From Jejuia pallidilutea (GTDB lineage: Bacteria; Bacteroidota; Bacteroidia; Flavobacteriales; Flavobacteriaceae): a DNA stretch of 64,000 bases. Location: positions 1-64,000 of the forward strand of contig NZ_PVEO01000009.1 in assembly GCF_002973595.1 (NCBI RefSeq). Direction: 5' to 3'. The first letter of the stretch is position 1; every line of letters starts with the position of its first letter. Below, in pieces: positions 46,512 to 53,610 of the stretch. The notes below the pieces were generated by a model. The model worked only from the letters and a program-made list of their open reading frames with translations, searched no databases and had not been told where the DNA came from. The translations under genes and the position numbers were made by a program.

Positions 46512-46581
46512 ATAGGATTATTGATTTTTTATTGTTTTTTTACATTTTTGAATAAAATATGGCTTTAAAAGGATAAAACCA

Positions 46582-46595
46582 AGCGCAATTGCGCT
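46582..46595 (-). promoter_or_regulatory. 14-base palindrome upstream of the sugar operon
   Basis: AGCGCAATTGCGCT is perfectly symmetric, GC-richer than its surroundings, and lies 70 bases before the fusion-gene ATG. It may be a repressor operator; no regulator gene lies next to it. Confidence 0.45.
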
Positions 46596-46715
46596 ATTTT
46601 AGACCTTATTTAGAATGTGGTAAACAGAAATTTATAGAATAAGAATTTACAAAATCTCTGGTAACTATTTTGAAGATTTAGCAATAGTTAAAATGAGAAT
46701 TTGTAATAAAAAAAA

Positions 46716-46751
46716 GGCTAAATTCTATTTTTGTTTATATAGAATTTAGCC
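46716..46751 (-). terminator. Terminator after the MoxR ATPase gene
   Basis: GGCTAAATTCTAT (46716-46728) and ATAGAATTTAGCC (46739-46751) form a perfect 13-bp stem; the minus strand continues into a run of eight or more U. Confidence 0.92.
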
Positions 46752-46783
46752 CTGTAGAACTAGTTTTGTAAAATTAAAGTATG

Positions 46784-48250
46784 TTATATGCCACTTATAA
46801 AACTCCCGTAAGGATCTTTAAAATGTATACCTTCTGAAAATCTGTGCTTACTTAATTGCTTAAATTCGGCAAGTGCCCAAAGCACAAATTCTTTTACAAA
46901 ATAACTATCTGCCTTTGTTAAATTAGGTTGGTATTTTCCTAATAAATCATCTAGCGGAGAAATGGCATCTAGCATATTTTTATAGTCCTTATCTCTTACA
47001 TCATCCAGAAGCTCAAACCCTTCTTTTTGGTTGAAAAACCAAGATACTATGTCGTCATATGCTGTTTCTTCATTTTGTTTTTTTAATTTTTCAATTTTCG
47101 GGAAAAATTCTTCAAATAGACTTTTTACGCCTTCTCCAATTAGGTTATAAGCTACAACTGCGGCACCTTCTTGTTCGCCTTCATAAACCAATTCTACTTT
47201 TCCAGTAATTGAGGGGATTACGCCTATAAAATCGCTTAAACGCAATGTTGTTTTGTCGTCTCCAGCCATTAAGGCACGCCTCTCTGCGGTACTCAATAAA
47301 TTCTCAAAGGCTGTGATGCTTAATCTTGCACTTACACCGCTTTTAGCATCAATATATTCACTTTCCCGTGCTTCAAAAACGATTTGTTCTAGTAAATCTT
47401 TTGCTAAATCTGGCACATATACATGTTCTTTTTGACTTTCAACTAGGTTAGATTCTTGCTCGGTAATTAATCGTGCAGTTTCTATATCTTCTGGATAGTG
47501 TGTTAAAATTTGCGAGCCTATTCTATCTTTTAAAGGCGTAACAATACTACCTCTATTGGTATAATCTTCTGGGTTTGCGGTAAATAAAAACTGTATATCT
47601 AAAGGTAAACGTACTTTAAACCCTCTAATTTGTATATCGCCTTCTTGTAAAATATTGAAAAGTGCTACCTGAATTCGAGCCTGCAAATCTGGTAACTCAT
47701 TAATTACAAAAATACAACGGTTAGCTCTTGGTATCATACCATAGTGAATTACACGGTCGTCGGCATAACTCAACTTTAAATTTGCAGCTTTTATTGGGTC
47801 TACATCGCCTATAATATCGGCTACTGTTACATCTGGAGTTGCCAATTTTTCTGCAAAACGCTCGCTTCTGTGCAACCATGAAATAGGTGTATCATCACCC
47901 TTCTCGTTAATTAACGTTTTGGCGTATCTTGAAATAGGATTTAAAGGATCGTCGTTTACATCAGAACCCTCAACCAATGGAATGTATTCGTCTAATAAAT
48001 TCAACATTAATCTTGCTAAACGGGTTTTTGCCTGTCCTCGTAATCCTAATAAGTTAATATTATGTCGAGATAAAATGGCCCGTTCTAGTTCTGGAATAAC
48101 AGTATTCTCGTATCCATGAACACCTTCAAAAGTAGTTTCCTTATTTTTTATCTTTTTAATTAGGTTATCTCTCAATTCATCTTTAATAGATTTTGATTGA
48201 TACCCTGATTGTTTTAGTGCTCCTAGTGTTTTTATTTTTTCTATTTTCAT
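46784..48250 (-). CDS. MoxR/magnesium-chelatase-type AAA+ ATPase
   Basis: A 488-residue AAA+ protein. Walker A is GLRGQAKT at 69-76; the Walker B region reads CIFVINELPDL, with Asn-Glu in place of the usual Asp-Glu. Sensor and insert segments typical of the MgCl/MoxR clade follow (LFNILQEGDIQIRGF, LFTANPEDYTNRG, PLKDRIGSQI). The pair with the VWA-domain gene upstream (91-base gap, same strand) is the classic MoxR-VWA arrangement, thought to remodel or insert metals/cofactors into partner proteins. Its client here is unknown. A terminator follows. Confidence 0.88.
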   Translation of the reverse strand: MKIEKIKTLGALKQSGYQSKSIKDELRDNLIKKIKNKETTFEGVHGYENTVIPELERAILSRHNINLLGLRGQAKTRLARLMLNLLDEYIPLVEGSDVNDDPLNPISRYAKTLINEKGDDTPISWLHRSERFAEKLATPDVTVADIIGDVDPIKAANLKLSYADDRVIHYGMIPRANRCIFVINELPDLQARIQVALFNILQEGDIQIRGFKVRLPLDIQFLFTANPEDYTNRGSIVTPLKDRIGSQILTHYPEDIETARLITEQESNLVESQKEHVYVPDLAKDLLEQIVFEARESEYIDAKSGVSARLSITAFENLLSTAERRALMAGDDKTTLRLSDFIGVIPSITGKVELVYEGEQEGAAVVAYNLIGEGVKSLFEEFFPKIEKLKKQNEETAYDDIVSWFFNQKEGFELLDDVRDKDYKNMLDAISPLDDLLGKYQPNLTKADSYFVKEFVLWALAEFKQLSKHRFSEGIHFKDPYGSFISGI

Positions 48251-48260
48251 ATGTCTGCTT

Positions 48261-48289
48261 TTAGCTATTGGCGCTTAGCCACTAGCACT
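48261..48289 (-). repeat. Degenerate heptanucleotide tandem repeat before the MoxR gene
   Basis: Four units, TTAGCTA-TTGGCGC-TTAGCCA-CTAGCAC plus TTA, occupy the bases just upstream of the ATPase start codon. The repeat covers the ribosome-binding region of the minus-strand message. Confidence 0.5.
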
Positions 48290-48341
48290 TACTCTATTTT
48301 AAAATTTATAAAAGATAATACCCAAAGTTTATACGTTAAAA

Positions 48342-49469
48342 TTATCCTTTAATTCTCTTTTTTCTATTGGTTTCGTAATCTTCAAAAATCATTTCACCCA
48401 AACCTTTTAACCCAGTATAAAATGCTTTTCCTTGGTTGGCATAAGTAAACTCTCTTACAAATTGCATTAAATAACTATCTTTAGCAATCATAAAAGTGGT
48501 GATGGGAATGTGCAATCGTCTAGCTTGTTGTGCCATCATATAACATTTATTAATAATATGAGGATCTAAGCCCATACTATTTTTATAATACTGCCCATCG
48601 GGTAAACGCAAGCAGCTTGGTTTACCGTCGGTAATCATAAAAATTTGTTTATTTGTGTTTCGTTTACGTCTTAGTAAATCCATGGCAAGTTCTAGGCCCG
48701 CAACCGTATTGGTATGGTAAGGACCTACTTTTAAATATGGCAAATCCTTAATTTCTATACGCCACGCATCGTTGCCAAAAACAATAATGTCTAGAGTATC
48801 TTTTGGGTAACGGGTGGTAATTAATTCGGCCAGTGCCATCGCTACTTTTTTTGCTGGTGTAATGCGATCTTCACCATATAAAATCATACTATGGCTAATA
48901 TCTATCATTAAAACTGTACTCATCTGAGATTTATGCAGCGTTTCTTCAACTACCAAATCGTCTTCAGAAAGTGTAAAGTCTGATATACCATGATTTATTT
49001 GTGCATTCTTTAAGCTTTCGGTCATAGATACCTTATCTAGCGCATCACCAAATTGGTAGCCTCTAAAATCTCCAGTATGCTCATCGCCAATACCTGGGCT
49101 TTTACTTTTATGGTTGCCTTGTCCGCTGCGTTTTATTTTACCAAAAATTTGATCTAAGGCTTGCTGGCGAATAGCACGTTCTGTTTTAGCAGTAATTTGT
49201 AGAGCACCGTTTCCATCAGGATCAATTTCTTCACGTAGATAGCCTTTCTTTTTAAGGTCTTCAATAAAATCTTCAATGGTATACTCTGGAGTTGTTAGTT
49301 TGTACTCCTTATCTAATTCTCGTAACCAACTAATGGCTTCATCAAAATCACCAGAAGTATGCGTAATTAGTTCCTTGAAAATTTCGAAAAGTGTATCAAA
49401 AGGCGATTTGTAAGGTGCCTCGTAAGTTTTAAAAACGAAACCTTTTCTAATAGTAGTGTTGTTTTTCAT
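48342..49469 (-). CDS. VWA-domain protein partnered with MoxR ATPase
   Basis: A 375-residue cytoplasmic protein without signal peptide or membrane segment. The N-terminal 160 residues are helical and charged; the von Willebrand A domain follows with the MIDAS motif DISHS at 190-194 and the later MIDAS residues in MITDGKPS. VWA proteins paired with MoxR ATPases act as metal-dependent adaptors. It is the first gene of the pair, and is divergent from the beta-propeller gene. Confidence 0.86.
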   Translation of the reverse strand: MKNNTTIRKGFVFKTYEAPYKSPFDTLFEIFKELITHTSGDFDEAISWLRELDKEYKLTTPEYTIEDFIEDLKKKGYLREEIDPDGNGALQITAKTERAIRQQALDQIFGKIKRSGQGNHKSKSPGIGDEHTGDFRGYQFGDALDKVSMTESLKNAQINHGISDFTLSEDDLVVEETLHKSQMSTVLMIDISHSMILYGEDRITPAKKVAMALAELITTRYPKDTLDIIVFGNDAWRIEIKDLPYLKVGPYHTNTVAGLELAMDLLRRKRNTNKQIFMITDGKPSCLRLPDGQYYKNSMGLDPHIINKCYMMAQQARRLHIPITTFMIAKDSYLMQFVREFTYANQGKAFYTGLKGLGEMIFEDYETNRKKRIKG

Positions 49470-49578
49470 AGCTGTATAAAAATACTACTTTTATAGAATA
49501 CCTAAGTTAAGATTAACATCTATTTAAACAATTCTGTAATAAGTTTTCATTATTTTCGAAAGCATTAAAAAATAATCA

Positions 49579-52500
49579 ATGAAAAAAATTATTCTAACTC
49601 TAGTTTTATTAAGCTCATTTTCAGTTTTTAGTCAAAATCTTTCTATGGATCTTTTTAAGAATATGCATCCTAGAAATATTGGTCCAGGTGGTATGTCTGG
49701 AAGAGTTACAGCAATAGATGTTGTACATTCCAACCCAGATATTATGTATGTTGGTACTGCCTCTGGAGGGTTATGGAAATCTACTTCTGGCGGTATAAAA
49801 TGGGATCCTATTTTTGAAGAAGAAGTAACAGCCTCTATAGGCGCGGTGGCTATCCAGCAATCTAACCCAAGTGTAATTTGGGTAGGTACCGGCGAGGGCA
49901 ACCCAAGAAATAGTTTAAATGGGGGTTATGGTATTTACCGCTCACTAGATGGCGGTAAAAACTGGACACTTATGGGGCTGGAAAACACCCGCCATATCCA
50001 TAGAGTAATTATAGACCCTACAAACCCTAATACCATTTATGTAGCTGCCATAGGCTCGCCCTGGGGAGAACACCCAGAACGCGGTGTTTTTAAAACTACC
50101 GATGGCGGTATTTCCTGGGAAAAAATACTATTTGCAAACAATAAAACTGGTGCTGCAGATTTAGTAATGGATCCAACAAACCCCAATAAACTTATCGCAG
50201 CTATGTGGGAACACAAACGCGAACCCTGGTTTTTTAATTCTGGCGGTTCTGGCTCTGGGTTACACATAACTTATAATGGCGGAGAAACTTGGAAAAAAGT
50301 AACCGAAGAAGATGGCTTTCCTAAGGGCGATTTAGGCCGCATAGGTGTTGCTATTGCTGCCAATAAACCCAATACCGTTTATGCTTTAGTTGAGGCTAAA
50401 AAAAATGCACTTTATAAAAGTGAAGATGGCGGATTTAAATGGGAAAAAATTAACGATAAAGAAGACATTGGCAACAGGCCTTTTTATTATTCTGAAATTT
50501 ATGTAGATCCACAGAATGAAAATAGGGTATACTCGGTTTTTACATATGTAAATGTAAGTGAAGATGGCGGTAAAAACTTTACACAATTAATGCCTGCATA
50601 TGGTGCAAATAACGGTGTGCACCCAGATCATCATGCGTGGTGGATTCATCCTAAAAATGGTAATTTTATGATTGATGGGAACGATGGCGGACTAAATATA
50701 ACCAAAGATGGTGGTAAGACTTGGCGCTTTATTGGCAACTTGCCTGTAGCACAATTTTACCACATTGCTGTAGATAACGATATACCCTATAACGTATATG
50801 GCGGCATGCAAGATAACGGTTCCTGGAAAGGGCCTGCTTATGTTTGGCGCGCACAAGGTATTCGTAACTCGTATTGGCAGGAAATTAGCTTTGGTGATGG
50901 TTTTGATGTGGTTCCAGACCCCACTAATGCTCGTTTTGGATGGTCTATGAGCCAACAAGGAAATGTGAGATATTACGATGCAGAAACTGGAAATAATTTT
51001 AGCGTTAGACCTACACATCCTAACCCTGATGTATTGTTACGGTTTAATTGGAATGCTGCTATAAGTATTGATCCTTTTGACAGTAATACACTCTATTTTG
51101 GAAGTCAGTTTGTTCATAAATCAACAGATAAAGGATTAACTTGGAAGCTTATTTCAGATGACTTAACAACCAACAATCCAGAAAAACAAAAACAAAGTGA
51201 AAGTGGCGGATTAACCATTGATGCCACAGGTGCCGAAAACCATTGTACCATTTTAGTTATTGAGCCTTCTCCCCTAGAAAAAGATATGCTTTGGGTAAGC
51301 ACAGACGATGGTAAAGTACATATAACAAAAAATGGAGGATCAACATGGACCGATGTATCTAAAAACATTAAAGGATTGCCCTCGGGAAGCTGGATTCCGC
51401 AGATAAAAGCTTCAAATAAAAACAAAGGTGAAGCGCTACTTATTGCTAACGATTATAGAAGATTTAATTACACACCATATGCTTACCGTACTACAAACTA
51501 TGGTAAAACTTGGGAACGTATTGTTGATGAAAACGATGTTGAAAGCTACACATTATCTATAATTGAAGACATAGAAAACCCAAACTTATTATTTTTAGGA
51601 ACCGACGATGGTTTATACATATCTATTAACAAAGGTAACACTTGGACTAAATGGACTGAGGGGTTTCCAACAGTATCGGTAAAAGATTTGGTTATACACC
51701 CTAGAGAACACGATTTAATAATAGGTACATTTGGGCGTGCTGCTTGGGTGTTAGACGATATTCGTCCGCTTCGAGCCATTGCCAACAACCAACAACTGCT
51801 TAATTCTAAGCTAGAATTATTTAAACCACCTACGGCTTATTTAGCTGCCTATCAGCAACCTTCAGGTAGTCGTTTTGGTGCAGATGCACTATATAATGGT
51901 GAAAACCGAAATTCTGGAGCGCAAATTTCTTATTTTGTTACTATTGATGAAAAAACACAATCTAATAACGAAAAGAAAGATGAGGATGATTCTAAAATCA
52001 AAAAAAATACTGCAAAATGGGATTCTTTAACTCTTAAAATTTATGACGGGGATCGCCTAATTAGAACTCTAAAACAAAAAGCACCTAAAAAAACAGGCAT
52101 ACAAAAATGGCGATGGAATTTAACTGAAAAAGGTCCCGAACGTCCTTCCAGAACTATGAGAACTCCTAAAAACGAACCTTCAGGGGTTCGTGTAAAACCT
52201 GGTATTTATAAAATTGCTTTACATTTTGGGGATAAGGTTTCAGAAGAAATGATTAAAGTTGAGTTGGATCCTAGACTTGATACATCAATACAAGCCGTTA
52301 ATGATGTTTATAAAACTGCTAAAGCTATTGAAGAGATGACACAACTGGCTGCAGATGCTACAAAACAACTAGCTGAAAGCAAACAGATAGCAGAAAAATA
52401 TCAGTCTGAATTAAAACAACTAGACAGAGAGAAATACAAAACGCATATAAAAGCTTCAAAAGCAATTGTAAAAGAAATAGATACGCTTATGGCATTATTT

Positions 52501-52776
52501 TTAGGAAAAGAAGATAAACGCCAAGGCATTGTAAGAAGCCCCAAACCCAATATTAGCAGGCGTATTAGTTTAGCAAATAGCTATGTTAGTTCTAGACAAA
52601 ACGGTATTACTGCAACCGAAAAAGCCTTAATAGCACAAGCTAAAACAGCCTTACAAAGTGGTCTTGATAAAACAAATACATTTTTTAATGAAGCGTGGAA
52701 AGGCTATAAAGATAAGATGAACGATGTAAACCTGTCTCCATTTAAAGAAACAAAATCCTTTAAATTACAAGACTAG
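49579..52776 (+). CDS. Large secreted beta-propeller (sortilin/BNR-type) protein
   Basis: A 1065-residue exported protein, signal peptide about 1-19 (ending SVFSQ). Residues about 25-740 carry many BNR/Asp-box blades (SxDGGxxW variants such as SLDGGKNW, TTDGGISW, SEDGGFKW, TKDGGKTW), forming one or two propellers as in VPS10/sortilin-like proteins often labelled glycosyl hydrolase. The C-terminal 250 residues include a charged linker (about 800) and an alpha-helical coiled-coil-like region (about 910-1000). No T9SS sorting domain. Catalytic activity is uncertain; it may be a binding scaffold. Confidence 0.82.
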   Translation: MKKIILTLVLLSSFSVFSQNLSMDLFKNMHPRNIGPGGMSGRVTAIDVVHSNPDIMYVGTASGGLWKSTSGGIKWDPIFEEEVTASIGAVAIQQSNPSVIWVGTGEGNPRNSLNGGYGIYRSLDGGKNWTLMGLENTRHIHRVIIDPTNPNTIYVAAIGSPWGEHPERGVFKTTDGGISWEKILFANNKTGAADLVMDPTNPNKLIAAMWEHKREPWFFNSGGSGSGLHITYNGGETWKKVTEEDGFPKGDLGRIGVAIAANKPNTVYALVEAKKNALYKSEDGGFKWEKINDKEDIGNRPFYYSEIYVDPQNENRVYSVFTYVNVSEDGGKNFTQLMPAYGANNGVHPDHHAWWIHPKNGNFMIDGNDGGLNITKDGGKTWRFIGNLPVAQFYHIAVDNDIPYNVYGGMQDNGSWKGPAYVWRAQGIRNSYWQEISFGDGFDVVPDPTNARFGWSMSQQGNVRYYDAETGNNFSVRPTHPNPDVLLRFNWNAAISIDPFDSNTLYFGSQFVHKSTDKGLTWKLISDDLTTNNPEKQKQSESGGLTIDATGAENHCTILVIEPSPLEKDMLWVSTDDGKVHITKNGGSTWTDVSKNIKGLPSGSWIPQIKASNKNKGEALLIANDYRRFNYTPYAYRTTNYGKTWERIVDENDVESYTLSIIEDIENPNLLFLGTDDGLYISINKGNTWTKWTEGFPTVSVKDLVIHPREHDLIIGTFGRAAWVLDDIRPLRAIANNQQLLNSKLELFKPPTAYLAAYQQPSGSRFGADALYNGENRNSGAQISYFVTIDEKTQSNNEKKDEDDSKIKKNTAKWDSLTLKIYDGDRLIRTLKQKAPKKTGIQKWRWNLTEKGPERPSRTMRTPKNEPSGVRVKPGIYKIALHFGDKVSEEMIKVELDPRLDTSIQAVNDVYKTAKAIEEMTQLAADATKQLAESKQIAEKYQSELKQLDREKYKTHIKASKAIVKEIDTLMALFLGKEDKRQGIVRSPKPNISRRISLANSYVSSRQNGITATEKALIAQAKTALQSGLDKTNTFFNEAWKGYKDKMNDVNLSPFKETKSFKLQD

Positions 52777-52780
52777 CATA

Positions 52781-52816
52781 AAAAAGGGTTTTGAAAAAAT
52801 TTTCAAAACCCTTTTT
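52781..52816. terminator. Bidirectional terminator between the propeller gene and fnr
   Basis: A 17-bp perfect stem (52781-52797 with 52800-52816) with A/T runs on both sides, between converging genes. Confidence 0.92.
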
Positions 52817-52825
52817 TTAATCTTA

Positions 52826-53503
52826 TTATTCTACACGTCGCAATGCACTAACGTCTTCAATTCTAATGTGCTTTCCTACGGTAGAAATAATACCTTCTTT
52901 TTTAAACTGGGATAGCACCCTAATAGCCGATTCTGTTGCAGTACCTACAATGTTTGCATAATCTTCACGAGACAACACCAAACTTATAGTACCATCAGGA
53001 TTTGTTCCAAAGTTTTTTTCAACATAAATCAAGGTTTCTGCCAAACGTTGTTTTACAGATTTTTGTGCCATATCCACAATTACGTCATCTGCTTCTTTTA
53101 AATCGTGTGCCATATCCTTTAACATATCCAAGGTAAATTTAGGATTACGCTCAAGGTCTGCAATAATTTCGCTTTTAGGTATAAAACAAACTTCCATGTC
53201 ATTTAAAGCAGTAGCTTGTAAATTAGAACTCTCATCAGAAACCAAGGAACGTTGCCCAATAAGTTGGCCTTTAACTACCATTTTTACAACTTGGTCTTTA
53301 CCATTTTCGCTTAATTTAGACAACTTACATATACCATCTTTAATACAGTATACGCCGTTTATAGCCTCGCCTTCCTCAAAAATAATTTCCCCCTTTTTTA
53401 TAACTTTTGAGGTTTTGCATCCAGAAATTCTAATTAACTCATCCTTAGTCAAGGACTTAAGCGCATTAAACTGTTTAATGATGCATTGTTCACATTTACT
53501 CAT
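52826..53503 (-). CDS. fnr: Crp/Fnr-family regulator, Fnr-like
   Basis: A 225-residue regulator from the ATG at 53503 (MSKCEQC); a longer frame to 53548 would run through its own promoter. The cyclic-nucleotide-type effector domain is followed by a C-terminal HTH whose recognition helix reads TATESAIRVL; the Glu and the Arg four residues on match the E. coli FNR contacts to TGA half-sites. Cysteines at 4, 7, 29 and 106 could ligate an Fe-S cluster, although their spacing (C-x2-C-x21-C) differs from E. coli FNR. It is divergent from ccoI and shares a palindrome with it. Confidence 0.88.
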   Translation of the reverse strand: MSKCEQCIIKQFNALKSLTKDELIRISGCKTSKVIKKGEIIFEEGEAINGVYCIKDGICKLSKLSENGKDQVVKMVVKGQLIGQRSLVSDESSNLQATALNDMEVCFIPKSEIIADLERNPKFTLDMLKDMAHDLKEADDVIVDMAQKSVKQRLAETLIYVEKNFGTNPDGTISLVLSREDYANIVGTATESAIRVLSQFKKEGIISTVGKHIRIEDVSALRRVE

Positions 53504-53525
53504 ACCGAGATGTTTGTTTAGAATA

Positions 53526-53533
53526 CAAAAATA
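53526..53533 (-). promoter_or_regulatory. -7 box of the fnr promoter
   Basis: Minus-strand TATTTTTG, exact TAnnTTTG, 22 bases before the fnr ATG. The Fnr palindrome at 53543-53554 lies between this box and the -33 region, a repressing position. Confidence 0.6.
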
Positions 53534-53542
53534 AATAAAACA

Positions 53543-53554
53543 TGACAAATATCA
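53543..53554. promoter_or_regulatory. Fnr-type operator shared by fnr and ccoI
   Basis: TGACAAATATCA within a 14-base ATGA...TCAT frame. For ccoI it is centred near -41 (activation); for fnr it is centred near -27 (autorepression). Both roles are inferred from position. Confidence 0.72.
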
Positions 53555-53577
53555 TATGAAGTAAGTACTTGTTTTAT

Positions 53578-53585
53578 CATTTTTG
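53578..53585 (+). promoter_or_regulatory. -7 box of the ccoI promoter
   Basis: CATTTTTG is one mismatch from TAnnTTTG and lies exactly 23 bases after the Fnr palindrome and 25 bases before the ccoI ATG. Confidence 0.55.
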
Positions 53586-53610
53586 TTTCAGGTATAAATG
53601 AGCAAATATT

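Noticed and set aside
53504-53548. Extended N-terminus of the Fnr-like protein from 53548
   Set aside because: It covers the predicted -7 box at 53526-53533; the ATG at 53503 gives the expected short Cys-containing N-terminus.
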